DNA of 64,000 nucleotides from Tagaea sp965279565 (lineage in GTDB: Bacteria; Pseudomonadota; Alphaproteobacteria; CACIAM-22H2): the NCBI GenBank assembly GCA_965279565.1, contig OZ257249.1, positions 1,178,001 through 1,242,000 on the forward strand, written 5' to 3'. Positions within the stretch are counted from its first letter, which is position 1, and the number at the start of each line of letters is the position of its first letter. Under the pieces are notes generated by a model that worked only from the letters and a program-made list of their open reading frames with translations, made no database searches and was not told the DNA's origin. The position numbers were made by a program, and so were the translations under genes. Positions 37,537-48,197 of the stretch are shown in pieces.

Positions 37537-38267
37537 AGCGCCGCGCCGACCGCCCCGGGCGCGTCGGTGATGATGCTGTCCACGCCCCACGCGACCAGCT
37601 CGCGCGCGCGTTCGGGTTCGTTGACGGTCCACACCAGCGCCTTGAGGCCGGCTTCCTTGATGTCGCGCACCTGCTGGCGGGTCAGCCGCTTCCAGCCCGG
37701 ATGCACGGCCATGCAGCCCAGCGCTTCGACCTCGGCGCGCCAGGTCTTGCCCAGCTCCTCGGCGAGATAGCCGCGCGGGATGTGCGGAGCCGCCTCGCGC
37801 GCGGCTTCCAGCGACGCGCGCTTGAAGCTCGACAGCACGGGCACGGGGGCCGAGGCCGGCCAGTGCTTCGCGATCAGCTCGCAGCAGATGCGCGCGGTCT
37901 CGGCCTCGCGGCCGGGGCACGGCTTCACTTCGATGTTGAAGCCCATGCCCAGTTCCGCGAACAGCGCCATCGATTCGACGAAGGTGGGGACGCGCTCGCC
38001 CTTGAAGGCGGGCGCGAACCAGCTTCCGGCATCGAGCTTGCGGATCTCGGCCAGCGTGTGGCCGGCGACGTTGCCCTTGCCGTCGGTCGTGCGCTCGAGC
38101 GTGGCGTCGTGGATGACGACCACTTCGTTGTCGGAAGTCAGCTTGGCGTCGAATTCGACCCAGGTCGCACCTTCCTCGCGCGCGCGGCGGAAGGCAGCCA
38201 GCGTGTTCTCGGGCGCGCTCGCCTTGGCGCCGCGATGGCCGACGATGCGGGGGGGATTGATGGTCAT
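37533..38267 (-). CDS. Glycerophosphodiester phosphodiesterase
   Basis: The 244-residue cytosolic GDPD enzyme hydrolyses glycerophosphodiesters to glycerol-3-phosphate and an alcohol. The family signature is clear: IVGHRGAKASAPENTLAAFRRA (catalytic His and Glu near residues 11-22), VEFDAKLTSDNEVVVIHDATLERTTDGKG (metal-binding Glu/Asp and second catalytic His), and a late VWTVNEPERARELVAWGVDSIITDAP. There is no signal peptide, resembling UgpQ rather than periplasmic GlpQ. Placement next to a PhoR-like kinase is compatible with phosphate scavenging. Confidence 0.93.
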   Translation of the reverse strand: MTINPPRIVGHRGAKASAPENTLAAFRRAREEGATWVEFDAKLTSDNEVVVIHDATLERTTDGKGNVAGHTLAEIRKLDAGSWFAPAFKGERVPTFVESMALFAELGMGFNIEVKPCPGREAETARICCELIAKHWPASAPVPVLSSFKRASLEAAREAAPHIPRGYLAEELGKTWRAEVEALGCMAVHPGWKRLTRQQVRDIKEAGLKALVWTVNEPERARELVAWGVDSIITDAPGAVGAAL

Positions 38268-38290
38268 GTCAGTCCTTGGTCCTGGGCAAA

Positions 38291-38329
38291 GAAAAACCCC
38301 CCGCCGAAGTCGGGCTCCGGCGGGGGGTT
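38291..38329 (-). terminator. Intrinsic terminator after pnp
   Basis: Read on the minus strand, a perfect 10-bp GC stem (CCCCCCGCCG and CGGCGGGGGG at 38297-38306 and 38318-38327, 11-base loop) is followed by TTTTTCTTT. It lies 25 bp after the pnp stop. Confidence 0.88.
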
Positions 38330-38354
38330 CGGGTCGTGTCGTCGAGCTCCGCCC

Positions 38355-40487
<2,133 letters not shown>

Positions 40488-40524
40488 TTTTCTACTCTCT
40501 TTCTTGCCGCGTACGGACCCGCCG

Positions 40525-40546
40525 GCGCGCACCCGTTGATGCGCGC
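40525..40546 (-). promoter_or_regulatory. Hairpin in the pnp leader
   Basis: GCGCGCA and TGCGCGC form a 7-bp stem around an 8-base loop, about 40 bases upstream of the pnp start. Part of the 5' arm could instead pair with GCGCCGG at 40553-40559, so two exclusive folds are possible. In E. coli a leader hairpin cut by RNase III mediates PNPase autocontrol; the same role is only suggested here. Confidence 0.4.
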
Positions 40547-40689
40547 GACGTGGCGCCGGTCGCGAATGCCCGGATGGCACCCGCCCCAACCGACACCGCC
40601 CCGGTTTTTCGGGACGTCGGAATTCTGATGCGCGGCGTCGTACGATGGGCCGCCGCGCGGGGATTTGGGTCGTGGGGATCGGAAACGAA

Positions 40690-40734
40690 GACGCGCCGCA
40701 CCGGCACCCGCCTCGGGTGCATGCGCGGCGCGTC
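40690..40734 (-). terminator. Large hairpin after rpsO
   Basis: A perfect 10-bp outer stem (GACGCGCCGC and GCGGCGCGTC) encloses an inner CACCCG/CGGGTG stem. It lies 32 bp after the rpsO stop and is followed on the minus strand by TTCGTTTCC, a weak U-rich run. It may partly terminate rpsO transcripts or be an RNase III processing site before pnp. Confidence 0.55.
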
Positions 40735-40765
40735 GTTCGGGATGGCAGTCTTCAAGCCGGAAACT

Positions 40766-41035
40766 TCAGCGGCGCAGTTCGAGGCGCCCGATCAGCGTCT
40801 CGTAGCGCTTGGAGTCCTTGCGCTTGAGATAGTCGAGCAGCGCACGACGCTGGCCGACCATCATCAGCAGGCCGCGGCGCGAGTGGAAATCCTTCTTGTG
40901 CGTGGCAAGGTGCTCGGAGAGCTCCTTGATGCGCTCGGACAGCAGGGCGACCTGCACTTCCGGGGAACCCGTATCGCCCTTCTTGATGGCGTACGAGGAT
41001 ACGATAGCGCTCTTGCGCTCGGCGTTCATCGACAT
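40766..41035 (-). CDS. rpsO: 30S ribosomal protein S15
   Basis: The 89-residue S15 binds 16S rRNA early in 30S assembly. The family signatures are complete: GDTGSPEVQVALLSERIKELSEHL, HKKDFHSRRGLLMMVGQRR and LLDYLKRKDSKRYETLIGRLELRR. The gene lies 17 bp downstream of truB and upstream of pnp, the standard bacterial order. Confidence 0.98.
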   Translation of the reverse strand: MSMNAERKSAIVSSYAIKKGDTGSPEVQVALLSERIKELSEHLATHKKDFHSRRGLLMMVGQRRALLDYLKRKDSKRYETLIGRLELRR

Positions 41036-41052
41036 CGGTCACTCCTTGGACC

Positions 41053-41964
41053 CTAGAGGTTGAAGACGCGCGCGGGACGGAGAAAACCGTCGCCCCCCTC
41101 GGCGAGTGCGACGAGCTTGCCGTCCGTGAAGACAGCCAGCGTGCCGGGCTCGGGCGGGGAATGTTCCGCGCGGGGGTCTCGCAAGACGCGTCCCTGTCGA
41201 AGGGCAGCGGCTTCTTCCGCGGTCAGGGCCAGAGCCGGGATGTCGTCCAGCACGGTCTCGACCGGGGCGAGGGCCCCAAAGCGGGCGGGACTATGCACAA
41301 AGCCCTCCAGCTTTTCCAGTGAAATAGCGGTTTCCACGCGGAACCGGCCGACCGCCGTCCGGCGCAGCATTGTGACGTGCCCGACGGTTCCCAGCACCAC
41401 GGCCAAGTCGCGCGCGAGGCTGCGCACATAGGTGCCGGGCCCGCAGCAAAGCCGCAGCCGCGCTTCGTCCGGCGACGGGGTTTCGAGCAGTTCCAGTTTG
41501 TGAATCAACACCTTGCGCGATTTCATCGCGACATCCTCGCCGGCCCGGGCGCGGGCATAGGCGCGTTCGCCGTCGATCTTGATGGCCGAATAGACCGGCG
41601 GGGTCTGGTCGATCTCGCCGGTGAAGCGGGGCAGGGCGGCCGCAATGGAGCCCTGCGCCGGGCGGGCATCGCTGGTGGCCGTCACTTCGCCTTCCGCGTC
41701 GTCGCTGGCGGTGGCGATCCCCCAGCGGACCGTGAACTCGTATTCCTTCGTGCCGTCGGCGAAATGCGCCAGCGTCTTGGTCGCCTCGCCCAACGCGATG
41801 GGCAACACGCCCGAGGCGAGCGGGTCGAGCGTGCCCGCATGCCCGCCCTTGGCCGCGTTGAAGATCCGCTTCACGCGACCCAGCGCCTGCGTGGAGGAGG
41901 GGCCGACCGGCTTGTCGAGGATGACCCAGCCGTCGACCTTCTCGCGCGTCGACTTGCCGCTCAC
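41053..41964 (-). CDS. truB: tRNA pseudouridine(55) synthase TruB
   Basis: TruB makes pseudouridine-55 in the T-loop of tRNAs. The 303-residue protein has DGWVILDKPVGPSSTQAL at the start and the catalytic aspartate in KGGHAGTLDPLASGVLPIALG. PPVYSAIKIDGERAYARARAGE and GPGTYVRSLARDL follow. A GTG start overlaps the rbfA TGA (GTGA), indicating coupled translation. The frame is open further upstream, but that would run through rbfA. Confidence 0.96.
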   Translation of the reverse strand: MSGKSTREKVDGWVILDKPVGPSSTQALGRVKRIFNAAKGGHAGTLDPLASGVLPIALGEATKTLAHFADGTKEYEFTVRWGIATASDDAEGEVTATSDARPAQGSIAAALPRFTGEIDQTPPVYSAIKIDGERAYARARAGEDVAMKSRKVLIHKLELLETPSPDEARLRLCCGPGTYVRSLARDLAVVLGTVGHVTMLRRTAVGRFRVETAISLEKLEGFVHSPARFGALAPVETVLDDIPALALTAEEAAALRQGRVLRDPRAEHSPPEPGTLAVFTDGKLVALAEGGDGFLRPARVFNL

Positions 41965-42392
41965 TTCTTGCGCGGCTTGCGCTTGGGGGCTGGCGGCGGC
42001 GGCGGGGAAACGTCCATCGCGACCTTGGGGTCGCGCAAGGCGCGATCGATCTTGTCGGCATGCTCGAACGCGGTGTCGCGCCGGAAATGCCATTCGGGCG
42101 CCTGGCGCAGATCGACGCGCCGCGCGATCTCGTGGCGGATATAGGCGCGCGCACGCCCCAGTGCCGCGATCACCGTATCGACATTGCCCCCACCCAGCGT
42201 GGTGACGAACGCGGTCGCGTGCTTCAGATCGGGGGTCGAGCGCACCTCGCTGACCGTGACCGACACGCCCTGCAGGTCGGGATCGCGGAAATGCCCGTCG
42301 AGCAGCACTTCGGTCAGCGCACGGCGCAGCGCTTCGCCGACGCGAAGCTGGCGCTGGGAGGGTCCGTTGGAGTTCTCGCGGTCGCGGTCCAT
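41961..42392 (-). CDS. rbfA: Ribosome-binding factor A
   Basis: RbfA is a 30S maturation and cold-shock factor. The protein (143 residues from this start) has SQRQLRVGEALRRALTEVL, VTVSEVRSTPDLKHATAFVTTLGG and RARAYIRHEIARRVDLRQAPEWHFRRD, all typical. The C-terminus is a basic Lys/Pro tail. A Met nine codons upstream (42419) could also start the protein; neither has a strong Shine-Dalgarno. The usual upstream partners nusA and infB are absent here; a divergent lipoprotein gene occupies the place. Confidence 0.94.
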   Translation of the reverse strand: MDRDRENSNGPSQRQLRVGEALRRALTEVLLDGHFRDPDLQGVSVTVSEVRSTPDLKHATAFVTTLGGGNVDTVIAALGRARAYIRHEIARRVDLRQAPEWHFRRDTAFEHADKIDRALRDPKVAMDVSPPPPPAPKRKPRKK

Positions 42393-42461
42393 CAGCGGGT
42401 CTTTAGCACGAACCGGCATTTTTTATGAAGCAGCACGCACGACACGCTTGTCATAGATTGA

Positions 42462-43256
42462 ATGTCGATCAAGACTGCAATCATGGAATTTCGAATTACC
42501 CGAGCGTTTTGGGGATTGGTTTGCACCGTCGCGCTTGCCGGCTGTGCCGCGCAGGTGCCGACGTCGCCGGTCGGGCAGGACTTCTTGCGCCATTACAGGA
42601 TGGGCGCCGCCGACGTCCCGTTGCCGGAGGGGCGCTGGCAGCTTGTTGCGGCCGGCGAACGGCCGGCCGGATCGAACGAGCACGACATACCGGCCCGCGT
42701 CGATTTCGCGGTCTTCGTGCAGATCAGGGAAGGAATGCTCCGCGGCACCGTCGTTGCCATCGCGTCGGCTCGCGGCGTGCGCTTCGCTGATCCCCTCGAC
42801 CGGAACTGCGGCGGCCAGAACGCCCATCTCACCCTGTTCGGCGACGCCCGGCCGCCGGCGGGCGAGCAGTGCATGGCCGCCTTCGCGCGCCGACGCAACT
42901 GGGTTGCCGCCGAAGCGAAAACGCCCGAAGAGGTGCTGCTCTACGAATATCTCGGGCGGAACGACACCGCTCGTTTCCGTGCGGCCCTCGCGTCGACATA
43001 TCAGGTGGCGGGCGACGGGCGATACTTCTCGTGGCGCTACGAGATCTATCCGGAGCTCTATGGCGGCCCCAAATCGACGATGTACCTGCCCGAGGCTTTC
43101 GAATGGCTGCCGCAGAACCGGCAGCGCAACCCGCAGCATGCGCGCTTCGCCGATCTGTGGGTCGAATGGTCGAAGCGCATGCGGGAAATCGTCGCGGCGG
43201 GTTTCGCGGGCGACGTCGGCCCGTACGAACCCAACGTATCGTCGCTTTCCCAGTAA
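42462..43256 (+). CDS. Hypothetical lipoprotein
   Basis: The 264-residue protein has a lipoprotein signal (TRAFWGLVCTVALAGC, lipobox cysteine near residue 28). The mature domain has no recognised family. Visible stretches are GRWQLVAAGERP, a beta-rich DFAVFVQIREGMLRGTVVAIAS, NCGGQNAHLTLFGD and EVLLYEYLGRND. Two cysteines besides the lipid cysteine could form a disulfide. A Met seven codons downstream (42483) is an alternative start. It is divergent from rbfA and 6 bp from the end of the convergent reductase. Confidence 0.7.
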   Translation: MSIKTAIMEFRITRAFWGLVCTVALAGCAAQVPTSPVGQDFLRHYRMGAADVPLPEGRWQLVAAGERPAGSNEHDIPARVDFAVFVQIREGMLRGTVVAIASARGVRFADPLDRNCGGQNAHLTLFGDARPPAGEQCMAAFARRRNWVAAEAKTPEEVLLYEYLGRNDTARFRAALASTYQVAGDGRYFSWRYEIYPELYGGPKSTMYLPEAFEWLPQNRQRNPQHARFADLWVEWSKRMREIVAAGFAGDVGPYEPNVSSLSQ

Positions 43257-43262
43257 GGCCGA

Positions 43263-44243
43263 TTACTTCTTCACGTCCACGATCGTGCGGCCCTTGACCT
43301 TGCCGTCGACGATGGCGTCGGCGAGCTTCGCGAGGTCGCCGAGGCCGCAGGTATTGACCGCGTCGCCGGGCAGGCCGTCGGGCAGCAGGGCGGCGAGCTT
43401 GCGCCACGCGGCCTCGCGCTCGGCCATCGGGCATTGCGAGGAGTCGATGCCGACGAGGCGCACGCCGCGCAGGATGAAGGGCATCACGGTCGTCGGCAGG
43501 TCGGCGCCGCCGGCGAGGCCGCAGGCCGCGACCGTTGCGCGCCGCGCCATGCCGGCGAGCGTGCCGGCAAGTGTGGTGGAGCCGACCGTGTCGATGGCCC
43601 CGCCCCAGCGTTCGCTTTCCAGCGGCCGGCCGGGCTTGGCGAGTTCGGCGCGGTCGAGGATCGTCTGCGCGCCGAGCGATTTGAGATAGCCGTCGAGCTC
43701 GCGCCGGCCGGTCGATGCCACGACCTTGTGGCCGAGCTTGGCGAGCAGGGCGACCGCGATCGAGCCGACGCCGCCGGCGGCACCCGTGACCAGCACTTCG
43801 CGTTCGCGGCGCAGGCCGTTCGCTTCGAGCGCGTGCACGCACATCATCGCGGTCAGGCCGGCCGTGCCCATCGACATGGCCCATTTCTCGTCCATGCCGG
43901 CGGGCAGCTTGACGAGCCATTCGGCCTTCGCGCGCGCCTTCTCGGCCATGCCGCCCCAAAAGGTCTCGCCCACACCCCAGCCGGTCAGGATCACGCGGTC
44001 GCCCGGCTTGAAGGTGGTCGAGGTGGTGCTTTCCACCGTGCCGGCCCAGTCCACGCCCGGCACCATCGGGAAGCTGCGCACGATCTTGCCGCGATCCGAG
44101 ATCGCGAGACCGTCCTTGTAGTTGAGCGACGAGTACGCGACCGCGACCGTCACGTCGCCTTCGGGCAGTGCCGAATCCTCGAGCGAGGCGATCTTCGCGC
44201 TGAACTTGCCGTCCTGTCGGTCGAGGAGGAGTGCTCGGAACAT
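43263..44243 (-). CDS. acuI: AcuI/YhdH-type acryloyl-CoA reductase-like MDR oxidoreductase
   Basis: The 326-residue medium-chain reductase lacks zinc ligands and resembles AcuI/YhdH, which reduces acryloyl-CoA to propionyl-CoA with NADPH. Landmarks are SSLNYKDGLAISDRGKIVRSFPMVPGVDWAGTV, the GWGVGETFWGGMAEKARAKAEWLV segment, the nucleotide loop TGAAGGVGSIAVALLAKLG (about 150-168), and GIDSSQCPMAEREAAW near the end. All are typical of the quinone-oxidoreductase YhdH/YhfP group. No other acrylate or DMSP genes adjoin, so the physiological substrate is inferred. Confidence 0.88.
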   Translation of the reverse strand: MFRALLLDRQDGKFSAKIASLEDSALPEGDVTVAVAYSSLNYKDGLAISDRGKIVRSFPMVPGVDWAGTVESTTSTTFKPGDRVILTGWGVGETFWGGMAEKARAKAEWLVKLPAGMDEKWAMSMGTAGLTAMMCVHALEANGLRREREVLVTGAAGGVGSIAVALLAKLGHKVVASTGRRELDGYLKSLGAQTILDRAELAKPGRPLESERWGGAIDTVGSTTLAGTLAGMARRATVAACGLAGGADLPTTVMPFILRGVRLVGIDSSQCPMAEREAAWRKLAALLPDGLPGDAVNTCGLGDLAKLADAIVDGKVKGRTIVDVKK

Positions 44244-44342
44244 GCGTGGGGGAACTCCGGTTCGGCCTATGAGTCCGTCGGCGGGCCGCTTTCGTCAAGT
44301 CTTGCGTCCGCCTGCCTTGGTCGCCATGTTCGGGGCACGGTC

Positions 44343-45248
44343 GTGAAAAAGCTCCTCGTCTTCTTCCTGAAGCTGGCGGTCTCGCTGGGGTTGATCGCGT
44401 GGCTCGCCGCGCGCGTCGATCTCGCCCCGCTTGCGGCGCGTTTCGCCGGCGCGGATGCGGGCTGGACGCTCGCGGCCCTGCTCGTCTTCGCGGCCCAGCT
44501 CCTCGTCGCCGCGCTGCGCTGGCAGCGCATCCAGCTTGCGATCGGCGCCCCGTTGCCCGTGCGCGATGCGGTGGAGCTGGCCCTGATCGGCCAGTTCTTC
44601 AGCCAGACGCTGCCCTCGGCGATCGGCGGCGATGCCGTGCGCGCCGCACTGGCCGCACGGCGCGGCCTGTCCGTCGCGCGTGCCGCCAGCGGCGTATTGG
44701 TCGACCGGGGCACGGCACTCGTCGTGCTCGTCGGGATCGTCGCGGTCTGCCTGCCGCTGACGGCGCGGGAGATCCCCGATCCGGCTTTGCTCGCTTTCCT
44801 CGGCCTGCTCGTCGCGGGCACGGTGGCGGGACTGGTCCTGCTCGTGCTGGCCGAGCGGCATCTGCTGGGCCGCCTCGCCCCCGGACGGATCGTCGATTTC
44901 GCCGTGTCGCTCGCGGGCGACCTGCGCGCGGCGCTGCGCCAGCCCGGGATCGTGATGCTGGCCGTCGCCGTGCATCTGGGCGTGATCGCCACGATGTGGC
45001 TGCTCGCCCGCGCGCTGGGCATCGATGCGGGCTTCGTCGCCTGCCTCGTGCTGGTGCCGCCCATCGTGCTGCTGACCACGCTGCCCGTTTCGCTTGCCGG
45101 ATGGGGTGTGCGCGAAGGGGCGGCCGTGGCAGGATTTGCGCTGGTCGGCGTGCCGGCGGGCGATGCGCTTGCCCTGTCGGTCGCGTTCGGGCTGACGCAG
45201 ATCGCCGCCGGCCTGCCTGGCCTGTTCCTCTGGCTGAAGGGGCGCTGA
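44343..45248 (+). CDS. Flippase-like membrane protein (LPG synthase TM/UPF0104 family)
   Basis: The 301-residue protein has about seven or eight membrane helices and matches the lysylphosphatidylglycerol synthase transmembrane family. Landmarks are FFSQTLPSAIGGDAVRAALAARRGLSVARAASGVLVDRGTAL and LPVSLAGWGVREGAAVAGFALVGVPAGDAL, both typical. It lacks the soluble aminoacyl-transferase half, so it is not a full MprF. Such stand-alone proteins act as lipid or glycolipid flippases or remain uncharacterised. The GTG start at 44343 is inferred. It ends 2 bp before a cyclase gene. Confidence 0.85.
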   Translation: MKKLLVFFLKLAVSLGLIAWLAARVDLAPLAARFAGADAGWTLAALLVFAAQLLVAALRWQRIQLAIGAPLPVRDAVELALIGQFFSQTLPSAIGGDAVRAALAARRGLSVARAASGVLVDRGTALVVLVGIVAVCLPLTAREIPDPALLAFLGLLVAGTVAGLVLLVLAERHLLGRLAPGRIVDFAVSLAGDLRAALRQPGIVMLAVAVHLGVIATMWLLARALGIDAGFVACLVLVPPIVLLTTLPVSLAGWGVREGAAVAGFALVGVPAGDALALSVAFGLTQIAAGLPGLFLWLKGR

Positions 45249-45250
45249 GC

Positions 45251-46387
45251 ATGGATGCCAACCGCGTCATCGACTGGCTGCTGTCGGACGCCGCCCACCT
45301 GCCCGACATGGGCGCACTGGTCGAGAATCTCGCCGAACGCCTGCTCGCCGAGGGCGTGCCGGTCGCGCGCGTCGCCTCGGTGATGGAAACGCTGCACCCG
45401 GTCTTCATCGGCGCCATGCGCGTGTGGGAACCGGGCAGCGACCTGCGGCTGCGCCGCGTGCAGCACGACGACCCGCTCGTCACGGCACCGACGCTCAAAT
45501 ACGCGAGCGACATCGTCCAGCAGACCCGCGACTGGTTCGAGATGCGCCTGGAGGGCGAGGCCGGCAAGGCGGCCGACGAATTCGACCTGCTGCCGCGCCT
45601 GCGCGACGAGGGGCACACGCACTATCTGCTGATGCCGCTCCGCTTCCGCAACGAGCCGGTCCACGGCATGTCGTTCTCGACGCGCCGGCCGGGCGGCTTC
45701 GCAAGCGAGCATCGCGCCCTGTTCGAAGCGATCCGGCCGGCCCTCACGGCCGCCATGAACATCCTTGCGGTCCATCGCATGTGGGGCGACATCCTGAAGG
45801 CCTATGTCGGCACCGAGCCGACGGAGCTGATCCTGAAGGGGGCGATAAGGCGCGGCGACGTGCGGCGCATCCGCGCGGCCCTGTTCGTCAGCGACCTGCG
45901 CGGTTTCACGGTGCTGGCCAATGCCGGCACGCCCGAGACGACGGTCGCTGCGATCAACGCCTATCTCGACCGCGTCGTGCCCGCCATCGTGGCCGAAGGC
46001 GGCGAGGTGCTGAAATTCATGGGCGACGGCGTGCTCGCGATCTTCCCGATCTCGGAAACGCGCGACGCGAAGGCGGCCTGCATGGCCGCCCTCGCCGCGG
46101 CGACGGCCACGCTCGCCTGCGACAATTGCGGCGGCGGGCGCGTGGGCATGGCGCTGCATGTCGGCGAGGTCGCCTACGGCAATATCGGGGCGGGCGACCG
46201 GCTCGACTTCACGATCATCGGGCGCGACGTGAACCTGCTCGCGCGCATCGAGAAGCTGTGCGGCGTGCTCGACGAACCCGTCGTCATGTCCGGCGATTTC
46301 GCCGCGAGCCTCGGCACGCCGGCGCGTGCCCTTGGCGAATTCGAGCTGAAGGGTTTCGCCGGCAAGATCGCGGTGTTCGCGCCCTAG
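45251..46387 (+). CDS. Class III adenylate/guanylate cyclase, second paralogue
   Basis: The 378-residue protein has an N-terminal domain of about 190 residues (ADEFDLLPRLRDEGHTHYLLMPL and FASEHRALFEAIRPALTAAM suggest a GAF-like fold) and a C-terminal cyclase domain. The metal aspartates are in VSDLRGFT (D215) and MGDGVLAIF (D259). Adenine selection is by Lys of LKF and Asp of LDFTIIG, and VNLLARIE supplies Asn and Arg. It has the same plan as the gene at 15300. It is closely linked to the flippase gene upstream (2 bp gap), and its stop shares CTAG with the convergent ABC exporter. Confidence 0.88.
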   Translation: MDANRVIDWLLSDAAHLPDMGALVENLAERLLAEGVPVARVASVMETLHPVFIGAMRVWEPGSDLRLRRVQHDDPLVTAPTLKYASDIVQQTRDWFEMRLEGEAGKAADEFDLLPRLRDEGHTHYLLMPLRFRNEPVHGMSFSTRRPGGFASEHRALFEAIRPALTAAMNILAVHRMWGDILKAYVGTEPTELILKGAIRRGDVRRIRAALFVSDLRGFTVLANAGTPETTVAAINAYLDRVVPAIVAEGGEVLKFMGDGVLAIFPISETRDAKAACMAALAAATATLACDNCGGGRVGMALHVGEVAYGNIGAGDRLDFTIIGRDVNLLARIEKLCGVLDEPVVMSGDFAASLGTPARALGEFELKGFAGKIAVFAP

Positions 46388-48126
46388 GCCACCGCCAACT
46401 TCGCCGGCCCGCTCGGCTGGCGCGTCACGTGCCAGAACGCGGTGTGGAACGCCTTGAGTGCGGGGCGGTGGCCGATGCTGACGATGGCGGTGTCGGGCAG
46501 GCGCTGGGCGAGCAGCGCGTAGACATGCGCCTCGGTCGCCTCGTCCAGGGCGGCCGTCGCCTCGTCGAGGAACAGGAAGGCGGGCTTGGCGAGCAAGGCG
46601 CGGCCCACGGCCAGGCGCTGCTGTTCGCCCGGCGACAGGCGCTGGCCCCAGTGCGCGACCTCGTCGAGCCGGTCCTTCAGCGCCGGCAGGCGCACGTCGT
46701 CGAGCGTGCGGCGCAGCGTGTCGTCGTCGGCCCCGTCGGCGTGCGGATAGAGCAGCGCTTCGCGCAGCGTGGCGATGGGCATGTACGGCTTCTGCGGCAG
46801 GAACAGGAAGCCGCTGCGCGCCGGTGCGCGCACATGGCCGCGCCCGAACGGCCAGATCCCGGCCAGCACGCGGAACAGCGTGCTCTTGCCGGTCCCTGAA
46901 TCGCCGGTCAGCAGGATGCGCGCACCCGGTGCCACGCGCGCCGTCGCACCTGCGATCAGCGTCGCCCCGCCCGGCAGGCCGACATCGACGCCGTCGATGG
47001 CGAGCGCGCCGTCGTCCGAGGCTTCCTCGACCAGCGGAGAGGCTTTCGCGTCGCGCTCGGCAGCCGCGACGGCCGTCTCGAAATCGAGCAGACGGTCGAC
47101 GACCGATTTCCAGTCGGCGAGCTGCGCATAGGCCTGCACGAAGAACGACAAGGCGCCCTGCACCTGCCCGAAGGCGGATGCCGTCTGCATCAGCCCGCCG
47201 AGCTGCATGGCGCCCGAGAAATAGCGCGGGGCCGCGACGATGAACGGGAACACGATGGCGAGCTGTCCGAACAGGCTGGTGAACAGGTTGAGCTTCAACC
47301 CCGCCCACATCAGCGCGTACCAGTTCGACGCCACGCCCGCGAAGCGCGCGAGGAAGTTGGCGCGCTCGCGTCCCTCGCCGCCATAGAGCGCCACCTGCTC
47401 GGCATTCTCGCGCAGGCGCACCAGGGCGAAGCGGAAATCCGCCTCGTAGCGCTGCTGGGCGTAGTTGAGCGGGACGAGCGGCTTGCCCACCTTGTGCGTC
47501 AGCCACGTGCCGACGACCGAATAGACGATCGCGAACCACACCATGTAGCCGGGGATCGCGATCTCGGTGCCGAAAAGTGTGAGCGCGAAATCGCCCGACA
47601 GGCCCCACAGGATCGTCAGGAACGCCGCGAGCGTGAGCACCGAATTGATCAGCTGCGTGACCAGCCCCAGCGTCGTCGACACGAAGAGCTTCACGTCCTC
47701 GGCGATGCGCTGGTCGGGATTGTCGGTCTCGGCCCCGGTCACCTGGAAGCGGTAATAGACGCGGCCCCCGAGCCAGCTGTCGACGTAGCGTTTCGTCAGC
47801 CATTCGCGCCAGCGGATCTGGAGCCACAGGCTGAAATAGCGCGTCGCGACGAAGTTCGCGATGAACAGCACGGCGAGCCAGCCGAACACGCCGAACTGCT
47901 TCCAGAACTCCGGCTCGTCTTTCTCCTGCAGCGCGTTGTAGAACCCGTTGTTCCACGAGTTGAACAGCACTTCGAGCCAGACGCCGCCGATCGTCAGCGC
48001 CAGCACGACCGCGAACAGGCCGCGCGCGGCCCAGCGGTCGTCGGAAAGCCAGTAGGGGCGGGTCAGGCGCCACAGGCGCGCGAGGAACGTACCGAGCCCG
48101 ACATGCGGGCGCGCCGGGGATTGCAT
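46384..48126 (-). CDS. SbmA/BacA-like ABC transporter (fused permease and ATPase)
   Basis: The 580-residue protein has an N-terminal membrane domain of the ABC_membrane_2/SbmA_BacA type: NSWNNGFYNALQEKDEPEFWKQ, FSLWLQIRWREWLTKRY and NPDQRIAEDVKLFV. A C-terminal ATPase follows, with Walker A GDSGTGKST, signature LSPGEQQR and Walker B FLFLDEAT. Such half-transporters resemble BacA-related proteins and the ABCD family, which handle peptides, B12 or very-long-chain acyl groups; the substrate is open. The ATG at 48126 was chosen; the upstream open frame is antisense noise. Confidence 0.9.
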   Translation of the reverse strand: MQSPARPHVGLGTFLARLWRLTRPYWLSDDRWAARGLFAVVLALTIGGVWLEVLFNSWNNGFYNALQEKDEPEFWKQFGVFGWLAVLFIANFVATRYFSLWLQIRWREWLTKRYVDSWLGGRVYYRFQVTGAETDNPDQRIAEDVKLFVSTTLGLVTQLINSVLTLAAFLTILWGLSGDFALTLFGTEIAIPGYMVWFAIVYSVVGTWLTHKVGKPLVPLNYAQQRYEADFRFALVRLRENAEQVALYGGEGRERANFLARFAGVASNWYALMWAGLKLNLFTSLFGQLAIVFPFIVAAPRYFSGAMQLGGLMQTASAFGQVQGALSFFVQAYAQLADWKSVVDRLLDFETAVAAAERDAKASPLVEEASDDGALAIDGVDVGLPGGATLIAGATARVAPGARILLTGDSGTGKSTLFRVLAGIWPFGRGHVRAPARSGFLFLPQKPYMPIATLREALLYPHADGADDDTLRRTLDDVRLPALKDRLDEVAHWGQRLSPGEQQRLAVGRALLAKPAFLFLDEATAALDEATEAHVYALLAQRLPDTAIVSIGHRPALKAFHTAFWHVTRQPSGPAKLAVA

Positions 48127-48197
48127 GTGCTTCCGATCTCCTTGAGGTGCCGCCAGCCTAGCCCTGCCGCTTCGCGTGCGGCAAGCGCGGGCGCGCT

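Noticed and set aside
40492..40755. An 87-codon minus-strand frame in the rpsO-pnp gap
   Set aside because: Arg/Pro/Thr-rich without family features. It covers conserved-type RNA structures and has no convincing start signal.
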